Part shown: piece by piece, positions 9,029 to 22,780 of the stretch | Numbering within the stretch: position 1 is the stretch's first letter | Layout of the letters: each line of letters starts with the position of its first letter | DNA from: Prevotella sp. UBA2711 | GTDB lineage: Bacteria; Bacteroidota; Bacteroidia; Bacteroidales; Bacteroidaceae | Length of the DNA: 64,000 nucleotides | Direction: 5' to 3' | Assembly (NCBI GenBank): GCA_002354095.1 | Contig: DEKX01000028.1 | Span: 62,001-126,000, forward strand | Translations under genes and position numbers: made by a program | The notes under the pieces: generated by a model | The model's database searches: none | Seen by the model: only the letters and a program-made list of their open reading frames with translations | Told to the model about the DNA's origin: nothing

Positions 9029-10339
9029 ATGAAAACAAAACCGAATTTACCTTTTTGGAGTTTATGGAATCTGAGCTTCGGATTCTTTGGAGTGCAGATT
9101 GCATACGCACTGCAGAGTGCCAACATTTCGCGTATCTTCGCCACACTGGGAGCTGATCCGCACAATCTGAGTTATTTCTGGATATTGCCGCCACTGATGG
9201 GTATTCTGGTGCAACCGATTGTAGGTACACTGAGTGACAAGACATGGACACGCTGGGGCCGGCGCATACCTTATTTATTTATAGGAGCCGCTGTTGCTGT
9301 CTTGGTGATGTGTCTGTTGCCTAATGCCGGTTCACTGGGTCTGACGTTGAGTGCGGCCATGATGTTCGGATTGATCGCCCTCATGTTTCTCGACACCAGT
9401 ATCAACATGGCTATGCAGCCTTTCAAAATGCTGGTGGGCGATATGGTGAACGAGGAACAGAAAGCCAAAGCCTACAGCATTCAGTCGTTCCTGTGTAATG
9501 CCGGTAGTGTGGTGGGCTTTCTCTTTCCCTTCATTTTCACTTTCATCGGCATCAGCAATGTGGCTGAGAAAGGTGTGATTCCCAATAGTGTCATCTGGTC
9601 GTTCTATGTGGGTGCAGCTATCCTTATCCTATGTGTAATATACACCACACTGAAGGTGAAGGAGTGGAATCCTGAGGAGTATGCCGAGTACAACGGAGGC
9701 TCTGAGAAATCAGAGAAGTCAGAGGATTCCGGCAACTGGATTACCCTTTTGAAGAAAGCACCTGCCACCTTCTGGAAAGTGGGACTGGTTCAGTTCTTCT
9801 GCTGGTCTGCCTTCCTTTATATGTGGAACTACTCTACGGGGGCTATTGCCGAGACTGTATGGAACTCCACCGACCCTGCCAGCGAAGACTTTCAGGCAGC
9901 AGGCAACTGGGTGGGTGTCTTGTTTGCCGTTCAAGCCATAGGATCCGTGGTTTGGGCAGCCATCCTCCCACAATTTAAGAATACCAAGATGGCCTATGCG
10001 GTCAGTCTGGTAATCGGTGGTATCGGTTTTGCGATGGTTCCTTTCATCCATGACCCATACTTGCAGTTCATTCCATTTCTCATGACAGGTTGTGCCTGGG
10101 CTGCTATGCTGGCGATGCCTTTCACCTTTGTCACCAATGCCCTGCAGGGCTATGGCCACATGGGTGCTTACCTCGGACTTTTCAATGGCACTATTTGTAT
10201 TCCACAGATAGTTGCAGCCCTTTGCGGTGGACTGGTACTCTCATTGGTGGGCAGTCACCAGTCAACCATGATGATTGTCTCGGGCGTCCTGCTTTGTGTA
10301 GGCGCAGCCTGCGTCACCGTCATCCGCCAGAAGGCCTAA
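9029..10339 (+). CDS. MFS sugar transporter (GPH/SLC45-like, probably maltose)
   Basis: A 436-residue inner-membrane protein with about 12 hydrophobic segments. The first loop has the MFS motif GTLSDKTWTRWGRRIPY, as in sucrose/maltose-type carriers of the SLC45-like group. LWNLSFGFFGVQIAYALQSA at the N-terminus is typical of these Bacteroidetes carriers. It should move maltose or glucose, released in the periplasm by GH97 and GH13, into the cytoplasm where GH77 acts. It is translationally close-coupled to lacI (one base gap). A LacI operator begins one base after its stop and a terminator follows at 10376-10407. Confidence 0.88.
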   Translation: MKTKPNLPFWSLWNLSFGFFGVQIAYALQSANISRIFATLGADPHNLSYFWILPPLMGILVQPIVGTLSDKTWTRWGRRIPYLFIGAAVAVLVMCLLPNAGSLGLTLSAAMMFGLIALMFLDTSINMAMQPFKMLVGDMVNEEQKAKAYSIQSFLCNAGSVVGFLFPFIFTFIGISNVAEKGVIPNSVIWSFYVGAAILILCVIYTTLKVKEWNPEEYAEYNGGSEKSEKSEDSGNWITLLKKAPATFWKVGLVQFFCWSAFLYMWNYSTGAIAETVWNSTDPASEDFQAAGNWVGVLFAVQAIGSVVWAAILPQFKNTKMAYAVSLVIGGIGFAMVPFIHDPYLQFIPFLMTGCAWAAMLAMPFTFVTNALQGYGHMGAYLGLFNGTICIPQIVAALCGGLVLSLVGSHQSTMMIVSGVLLCVGAACVTVIRQKA

Positions 10340-10340
10340 A

Positions 10341-10354
10341 TGCAAACGTTTGCA
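10341..10354. promoter_or_regulatory. Probable LacI-family operator 2
   Basis: An exact copy of the 14-bp palindrome at 7903-7916. It begins one base after the MFS stop codon and lies 54 bases upstream of the GH77 -7 box. It probably links the GH77-GH97-GH13 operon to the same regulator as susC. Confidence 0.8.
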
Positions 10355-10375
10355 CTCCATAACTTTCAAAACATG

Positions 10376-10407
10376 CCCTGTGAGAATGGCGCTCACAGGG
10401 ATTTTTT
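10376..10407 (+). terminator. Intrinsic terminator after the MFS gene
   Basis: A perfect 9-bp stem (10376-10384 with 10392-10400) with a 7-base loop is followed by A and six T. It ends the lacI-MFS transcript just before the GH77 -7 box at 10409-10417. Confidence 0.85.
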
Positions 10408-10408
10408 G

Positions 10409-10417
10409 TAACTTTGC
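10409..10417 (+). promoter_or_regulatory. -7 box of the GH77-GH97-GH13 operon
   Basis: TAACTTTGC begins two bases after the T run of the terminator and lies 25 bases before the chosen GH77 start at 10443. No good -33 TTTG is visible because that region is the terminator stem. Confidence 0.6.
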
Positions 10418-10442
10418 CATAGAAACTATAAATTCAACGCTT

Positions 10443-15145
<4,703 letters not shown>

Positions 15146-15158
15146 TTAGCAAATACAG

Positions 15159-17036
15159 ATGAAACAACTCTTAATCTCACTGCTCACCATGGCAGCAACA
15201 ACAGTTCAAGCGCAAGACTTTCGCTTCAATGAAGTCGAATACACTCCTGAGGCTACTACCTTCCAGCTCTTCGCTCCTAAAGATGCTACCTGTATGATGG
15301 TCGTTGGTAGAGACTCCATTCCCATGACCCAGTATGAAGGCATCTGGAAAGTCTGTATGAAGGGCGACCTGAAGGGCAAGACATACCAGTTTGTAGTCAA
15401 TGGACAGGCATCACCCGGCGTGTTTGCAAAAGCTGTCACCGTGAATGGTGGGAAAGGAGTTGTCATCGACCTGCAGGACACGAATCCTGATGGTTGGCAG
15501 TTCGACCGGCACGTATTGCGCCCGTTCCAGGACAATATCATCTACGAGATGCATCATCGCGATTTCTCCATAGCGCGTCCTGATGCGAAACACCCTGGCA
15601 AATTCATCGCACTGACGGAGCCGTGGGCTATTCAGCACCTGAAGGAATTAGGCATTAATGCTGTCCATATCCTACCCAGTTACGATTATGGCTCAATTGA
15701 TGAGACTCAGCTAAGCGACAACAAGTACAACTGGGGTTACGACCCTGTAAACTATAATGTGCCTGAAGGCGGATATTCTACTGACCCTTACGACCCGCTG
15801 TGCCGCATCCGAGAGTTCAAGCAGATGGTACAGTCACTTCATAAGGCTGGTATCTCCGTCATCCTCGATGTGGTCTATAACCACACTTACGACATTGAAC
15901 ACTCCAATTTCCAGCGTACCTATCCTGACTATTATTACCGCAAGACTGCTGATGGTTCGTATAGCAATGGCTCGGGGTGTGGCAATGAAACAGCTTCCGA
16001 GCAGCCGATGATGCGTCGCTTTATGATAGAAAGTGTGAAATACTGGATAAACGAATATCATATCGACGGTTTCCGCTTCGATCTCATGGGAGTTCACGAC
16101 ATAGAGACCATGAATGCTATCCGCAAGGAGGTGGATGCCATCAACCCCGACATCTTCATCTACGGTGAAGGATGGAGTGCAGGAGCCTGTGCTCTGCCCA
16201 ACGAACAATTAGGCATGAAGGCAAACATTCCACAGATGTCCCGCATAGCAGCATTTAGCGATGAGATACGTGATGCGCTGCGCGGGCCCTTCTCTGACGA
16301 CAGCAAATGTGGTTGGTTAGGGGGTGCGCCTGATTGTAAAGAGAGTCTGAAATTCGGCATCGCCGGTGCGGTTCAGCATCCCCAAATCGACATGACCAAG
16401 GTGAACTATTCCAAAGAGCCTTGGGCATTGGAACCCACTCAGATGATTAGTTACGTCAGTTGCCATGATGACATGTGTCTGGTTGACCGTCTGCGCACAA
16501 GCATACCCTCACTCACCACCAACCACTCCCTACTCACCAAACTGGACCTTCTCGCTCAGACAGCCGTATTCACCTCACAAGGCGTGCCGTTCATGCTGAG
16601 CGGTGAAGAACTGCTACGAGACAAGAAAGGGGTACACAATTCATTTGAGTCACCCGACAGCATCAACCGTTTGGATTGGGCTAATCTAAAGCGTTACCCG
16701 GAGGTTTTTACCTATTACAAAAATCTGATTGCACTCCGCAAGCATCACCCGGCTTTCCGTTTAGGCAGTGCCGGACTAGTTAGGAAGCACTTGGAGTTCC
16801 TCGACACTCCCGAATCTGTTGTTGCCTTCCGCTTAAAAGACCTTAACGGCATAGACGAGTGGCAGTCCATCATCGTCATCCTCAATGCCTCTAAGCGAGC
16901 ACAGCGAGTCGCGATTCCCAAGGGGAGTTACACCATCGTATGCAAAGACGGACAAATCAATGAGAAAGGCTTAGGCACCTTCCGTGGCACGTCCACCACC
17001 GTCCCCCCTTGTTCTGCACTCATCCTGCACGAATAA
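15159..17036 (+). CDS. GH13 pullulanase-type alpha-glucan hydrolase
   Basis: A 625-residue secreted enzyme with a type I signal peptide (MKQLLISLLTMAATTVQAQ), hence periplasmic. A CBM48-like N-terminal domain (TFQLFAPKDATCMMVVG, about 30-115) precedes the catalytic barrel. GH13 regions seen: VILDVVYNHTYD, DGFRFDLMGVHD (nucleophile Asp), IYGEGWSAG (acid/base Glu) and SYVSCHDDMCLVDR. YNWGYDPVNYNVPEGGYSTD is the signature of type I pullulanases, which cut alpha-1,6 branches. It is the last gene of the GH77-GH97-GH13 operon. A typical SusG-like lipoprotein amylase is not present in this locus. Neopullulanase activity is an alternative. Confidence 0.88.
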   Translation: MKQLLISLLTMAATTVQAQDFRFNEVEYTPEATTFQLFAPKDATCMMVVGRDSIPMTQYEGIWKVCMKGDLKGKTYQFVVNGQASPGVFAKAVTVNGGKGVVIDLQDTNPDGWQFDRHVLRPFQDNIIYEMHHRDFSIARPDAKHPGKFIALTEPWAIQHLKELGINAVHILPSYDYGSIDETQLSDNKYNWGYDPVNYNVPEGGYSTDPYDPLCRIREFKQMVQSLHKAGISVILDVVYNHTYDIEHSNFQRTYPDYYYRKTADGSYSNGSGCGNETASEQPMMRRFMIESVKYWINEYHIDGFRFDLMGVHDIETMNAIRKEVDAINPDIFIYGEGWSAGACALPNEQLGMKANIPQMSRIAAFSDEIRDALRGPFSDDSKCGWLGGAPDCKESLKFGIAGAVQHPQIDMTKVNYSKEPWALEPTQMISYVSCHDDMCLVDRLRTSIPSLTTNHSLLTKLDLLAQTAVFTSQGVPFMLSGEELLRDKKGVHNSFESPDSINRLDWANLKRYPEVFTYYKNLIALRKHHPAFRLGSAGLVRKHLEFLDTPESVVAFRLKDLNGIDEWQSIIVILNASKRAQRVAIPKGSYTIVCKDGQINEKGLGTFRGTSTTVPPCSALILHE

Positions 17037-17048
17037 TCTTTTGACACA

Positions 17049-17157
17049 AAAAAAAGAGGGGGTGACTCACGTCAGCCCCTCAACTAAACCATAACTAGCA
17101 TAACTACTAATCAAATATTTCAAATCTAACCTAAGCTGATTAATGCTTCTTTTTTAA
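17049..17157 (-). ncRNA. Probable intergenic small RNA with intrinsic terminator
   Basis: On the minus strand a -7 box TACCTTTGC (17164-17172) is followed about 90 bases later by an 11-bp hairpin (17056-17066 with 17071-17081, one mismatch, 4-base loop TCAC) and a run of eight T (17048-17055). No gene on the minus strand lies between promoter and terminator, and the only ATGs in the transcript are followed at once by stops. This is the layout of a free small RNA of about 105-110 nucleotides. On the plus strand the hairpin has no T run, so it is not the terminator of the GH13 operon. Confidence 0.6.
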
Positions 17158-17163
17158 TGCACT

Positions 17164-17199
17164 GCAAAGGTAACACATCTTTTTATAACATGCAAGCAA
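17164..17199 (-). promoter_or_regulatory. Promoter of the probable small RNA
   Basis: TACCTTTGC at 17164-17172 on the minus strand fits TAnnTTTG(C). Possible -33 elements are TTG at 17192-17194 (19-base gap) or TTTG at 17196-17199 (23-base gap). Confidence 0.5.
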
Positions 17200-17311
17200 A
17201 TTAGTAACACGAAGATTATTTTGTGTAACATAGCAATTGTAATGTCCACATATGTTACATAAGACAAAGTAAATGTTTCATTTCTTCATCCCCATTGTAA
17301 TAAAAAATAGG

Positions 17312-17320
17312 TAAATTTGC
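17312..17320 (+). promoter_or_regulatory. -7 box of the xylan esterase/GH43 operon
   Basis: TAAATTTGC matches the -7 consensus 36 bases before the CE6-CE1 start at 17357. No TTTG -33 box is visible, which suggests activator dependence. Confidence 0.55.
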
Positions 17321-17353
17321 ACCAGAATTAAGAACCAAACAATTTTTATATAG

Positions 17354-19273
<1,920 letters not shown>

Positions 19274-19283
19274 ATGTGACAAC

Positions 19284-21323
19284 ATGAGATTAACCATATC
19301 AACATTTTCATTACTGTGTGCAATAGTGGTATCAGCGCAAAATCCGGTCATCCGTGACCAGTTTGCCGCTGATCCTACTGCACGTGTCTTTAACAACAAG
19401 GTTTACGTATATCCTTCGCACGATATTCCTGCACCGGAAGGCCAGCGCCAAGACTGGTTCTGTATGGCCGACTATCACGTGTTTTCCTCAGAGAACCTGA
19501 TTGACTGGACCGACCATGGAGTCATCATTTCGCAAGAGAACGTGCCATGGGGAAAGCCTGATGCTTACTCCATGTGGGCACCTGACTGCGTCTATAAAAA
19601 CGGAAAGTATTACTTCTACTTTCCCAATGCTCCGAAAGATGGACGCGGCTTTGCCGTAGGTGTAGCTACTGCCAACGCGCCAGAAGGGCCATTCACATGT
19701 GAAAAAGAACCCATCAAAGGAGTGTTTGGCATCGATCCCTGTGTGCTCATCGACGATGACGGCACCGCTTATATTTATTGGAGCGGTATGGGCATACGTG
19801 GCGGAAAGTTAAAGAGTAATATGCTCGAACTGGATGGAGAGTTGCAAGAGGTTAAACTGCCTAAGCGTGAAGGCATGCCCGACATGCCACCTATGAAAAT
19901 CGGTGGTGTAGAGATGAAAGGACTACCTGAAGGATTCAAGGAAGGTCCCTTTGCTTTCAAGCGTAATGGTTGGTACTACCTGACATTTCCGTGGGTGCGC
20001 GGCGAGACGGGCGAGGGCAAGAACCCCACCGAGACACTGGCCTATGCCATGTCGAAAAATCCATTAGGGCCTTGGGACTTCAAAGGTATTATCATGGCAG
20101 AACATGCCAATGGCTGTTGGACGAATCATCACAGTATTCTGGAATACAAAGGACAATGGTATATCTTCTATCACCACAACGATTACTCGCCATGGATGGA
20201 CAAACGTCGCTCTGCCCGTATTGAGAAAATCAATTTCAATGCCGATGGAACAATCCAGGAAGTGAAACCTACCCTCCGCGGCGTGGGTATCAACCAAGCA
20301 ACGGATCAGATTCAAATAGACCGATATAGTACTGCCAGCGAAGGAGTTACCTTTGAATATCTTGACACGCTGAACCGCTTCCGCGGCTGGCAAGTGAATC
20401 TCCCTGCTAAGGGCAGTTGGGTGCGTTATAATGATGTCAATTTCAACCATCTTTCAGGCGACAGCTATGTGATGGTCCGTGCAAAGACCGACGAGAATAC
20501 GGAATTCTATGTTCGTGAGAAAAATGCCGATGGGAAAATCATAGCCAAATTCTCCATGATTGTCAAGAGCGAGAACGGCCCATTCCGCCGTGATATGAGT
20601 AAACAGTGGATTACCCTGACCGCACCCATAGAGTATCTACCAAAGGGGACGACAGACCTTTGCATTACCTGTGAAGACAAAGCGTGCAGCATTGACTGGG
20701 TTCAGTTCAAAAACCGTCCGAAATACTTCTCCAGTGTAGCATCAGGGGCAGGAGCTATTCAACCTGACAAAGATGGTTTTATCCGCCGTTGGATGCTCTT
20801 AGAACCTATCAAACAAGATATCCGTTCGAATACCATATTCACCACATCTTGGTTAAGAGAAGTGTTTGCGAAGAAGTATTTTGAGAATCAGATGAATATC
20901 ATGCCCACAGACGGACAGAAAGTGAAAGTCGGTCAGCAGACACTGAAATGGCACGCGTTAGACAGTGAAAACTACAATGTGAAACTCTTCCGCTTTGCAG
21001 AAAAATGGGGACAGCAGACTTACGGTTCGCTGTTTTGGATGGTGACGTATATTGACTGTCCTGAAGAATATCAGAACGTGCGCCTGGCAGCAGGCAGCAA
21101 CGGTGCCTCCATGTGGTGGCTCAATGGTGAAGAAATCCTGCTATTGGAAGGCGACCGCCGCATGGTGGAAGACGATGGCATGTCGAAACGAATCACACTG
21201 AAGAAAGGCCGGAATATCCTGCGCAGTGCTGTTATTAACGGACCTGGACTGAGTGATTTCTGTGTTCGTTTCCTTGACGAGAAAGCACAACCTATTACAA
21301 ACTTTACTATTAACGTAAAATGA
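19284..21323 (+). CDS. GH43 arabinofuranosidase/xylosidase with CBM6-like and C-terminal binding domains
   Basis: A 679-residue secreted protein with signal peptide to about VSAQ. The five-blade GH43 domain (about 20-340) starts RDQFAADPTARVFNNKVYV, where the Asp is the likely general base, and has FGIDPCVLIDDDGTAYIYW. A CBM6-like sandwich (FRGWQVNLPAKGSWVRYNDV) follows, then a C-terminal sandwich near ASMWWLNGEEILLLEGDRR like those seen in xylan esterase fusions. It probably removes arabinose or xylose from arabinoxylan oligomers. An upstream in-frame ATG at 19251 would overlap the CE6-CE1 gene and destroy the signal peptide, so 19284 is chosen. It overlaps the next gene by four bases (ATGA). 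Confidence 0.87.
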   Translation: MRLTISTFSLLCAIVVSAQNPVIRDQFAADPTARVFNNKVYVYPSHDIPAPEGQRQDWFCMADYHVFSSENLIDWTDHGVIISQENVPWGKPDAYSMWAPDCVYKNGKYYFYFPNAPKDGRGFAVGVATANAPEGPFTCEKEPIKGVFGIDPCVLIDDDGTAYIYWSGMGIRGGKLKSNMLELDGELQEVKLPKREGMPDMPPMKIGGVEMKGLPEGFKEGPFAFKRNGWYYLTFPWVRGETGEGKNPTETLAYAMSKNPLGPWDFKGIIMAEHANGCWTNHHSILEYKGQWYIFYHHNDYSPWMDKRRSARIEKINFNADGTIQEVKPTLRGVGINQATDQIQIDRYSTASEGVTFEYLDTLNRFRGWQVNLPAKGSWVRYNDVNFNHLSGDSYVMVRAKTDENTEFYVREKNADGKIIAKFSMIVKSENGPFRRDMSKQWITLTAPIEYLPKGTTDLCITCEDKACSIDWVQFKNRPKYFSSVASGAGAIQPDKDGFIRRWMLLEPIKQDIRSNTIFTTSWLREVFAKKYFENQMNIMPTDGQKVKVGQQTLKWHALDSENYNVKLFRFAEKWGQQTYGSLFWMVTYIDCPEEYQNVRLAAGSNGASMWWLNGEEILLLEGDRRMVEDDGMSKRITLKKGRNILRSAVINGPGLSDFCVRFLDEKAQPITNFTINVK

Positions 21324-22774
21324 ATATGAGAAAACTATATAGTATCCTGGCTACTGTCTTCATGACAACTGCCGCCCAAGCACAGATTGGAGCTCCATAT
21401 ATCCATGACCCTTCCACCATTGCTGAATGTGATGGAAAATACTACACCTTCGGAACTGGTGGCGGAGGTCTTATTTCTGATGACGGCTGGAGCTGGCACG
21501 GTGGTGCTGAGCGTCCTGGAGGAGGTGCTGCTCCCGATGTCCTGAAAATCGGCGACCGTTTCTTGGTCATCTATGGGGCTACTGGCGGCGGATTAGGCGG
21601 TGGGCATAACGGCAGGATTCTGACCATGTGGAACAAGACCTTAGACCCGAAGAGTCCAGATTTCAAATATACCAATGCCATTGAGGTATGCGCCTCCGAC
21701 GGTATGGAGGACCAGGATGCTATTGACCCAGGTATGTTACTTGACCCGACCACGGGGCGTCTCTGGGTAAGCTATGGCACCTATTTCGGTACTATCCGTC
21801 TTATAGAACTTGACCCCACAACGGGTGAACGCGTGAAGGGCAACAAAGAGAAAGATATCGCCATTGACTGCGAAGCCACGGACTTGATTTATCGCGACGG
21901 TTGGTATTATCTGTTGGGTACCCATGGCACCTGTTGCGATGGTGTCAATTCCACCTATAATATTGTAGTTGGTCGTTCTAAAAACGTGGAGGGCCCTTAT
22001 TTAGACAATGTGGGCCGTGACATGTTTCATGGCGGTGGTAAAATGGTGATTGCCGCAGGTGACCGCGTTTGTGGTCCTGGACACTTTGGCCGTACCATTA
22101 TTGACGAAGGTGTAGAGATTATGTCGTGCCACTATGAAGCCGATTTCGAGCGCAGCGGTCGTTCCGTATTGGGCATCCGTCCGTTACTTTGGAAGAATGG
22201 CTGGCCAATAGCCGGTGACCGTTTCAAAGAGGGAACTTACGAGATAGAGTCGGAGCGCCGTGGATATGCACTGGAACTGATGGTCGATTTTGTGCGCATC
22301 CAACAGGACAGACAGGCATTTTGGCGTATCGACCCCAATGAACCGACAAAGCCGATTGCCGACCAGACCCTAGCGGAGGTTATTGGCAACTGGCCGAAAG
22401 GGGAGATTCCCGTGCGCACCAGCGACTATATGTTCCGTCCACATCAGCGTTGGACAGTTACTGCCGTTCCTGAAAAAGGCGGTTATCTCAGTAACCCCTA
22501 TTTCAAAATCACGATAGCCGGTACAGACAGAGCACTGGCTGCTTCTGCCGACAAAGAAGTATCAACGGTACCTGCCTTTACGGGGGAGGACAACCAACTG
22601 TGGCGCATAGAACAATTGACTGACGGGACTTTCCGCATCATGCCGAAGGCGATTCCTGGAATGGCAGGAGATAACAAGCGCTACGTCCTATATTCTGCAG
22701 GCGACAGTACACCCACACTGGCTGAGTACGATTTCAATTCAGATAATTCAAAATGGAACTTTAGAAACCACTAA
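21320..22774 (+). CDS. GH43 arabinanase/arabinofuranosidase-like enzyme
   Basis: A 484-residue secreted protein (signal peptide ending near AAQAQ). The GH43 blade structure begins APYIHDPSTIAECDGKYYTF, and EDQDAIDPGMLLDP holds the second conserved Asp. GTCCDGVNSTYNIVVGRS is typical of the endo-1,5-alpha-arabinanase branch of GH43. The region after residue 310 (GYALELMVDF to the end) looks like an additional beta-rich or lectin-like domain. Substrate is uncertain: arabinan or arabinose side chains of xylan. It sits between two other GH43 genes, joined by a four-base overlap upstream and a six-base gap downstream. Confidence 0.82.
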   Translation: MNMRKLYSILATVFMTTAAQAQIGAPYIHDPSTIAECDGKYYTFGTGGGGLISDDGWSWHGGAERPGGGAAPDVLKIGDRFLVIYGATGGGLGGGHNGRILTMWNKTLDPKSPDFKYTNAIEVCASDGMEDQDAIDPGMLLDPTTGRLWVSYGTYFGTIRLIELDPTTGERVKGNKEKDIAIDCEATDLIYRDGWYYLLGTHGTCCDGVNSTYNIVVGRSKNVEGPYLDNVGRDMFHGGGKMVIAAGDRVCGPGHFGRTIIDEGVEIMSCHYEADFERSGRSVLGIRPLLWKNGWPIAGDRFKEGTYEIESERRGYALELMVDFVRIQQDRQAFWRIDPNEPTKPIADQTLAEVIGNWPKGEIPVRTSDYMFRPHQRWTVTAVPEKGGYLSNPYFKITIAGTDRALAASADKEVSTVPAFTGEDNQLWRIEQLTDGTFRIMPKAIPGMAGDNKRYVLYSAGDSTPTLAEYDFNSDNSKWNFRNH

Positions 22775-22780
22775 GACTAT

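Noticed and set aside
10350..10442. Longer GH77 start at 10350
   Set aside because: The extension would be translated from the operator, terminator and promoter and is absent from the known family layout.
17056..17081. Terminator of the GH77-GH97-GH13 operon on the plus strand
   Set aside because: The hairpin lacks a T run on the plus strand; the eight-base run is on the other side, so it serves a minus-strand transcript.
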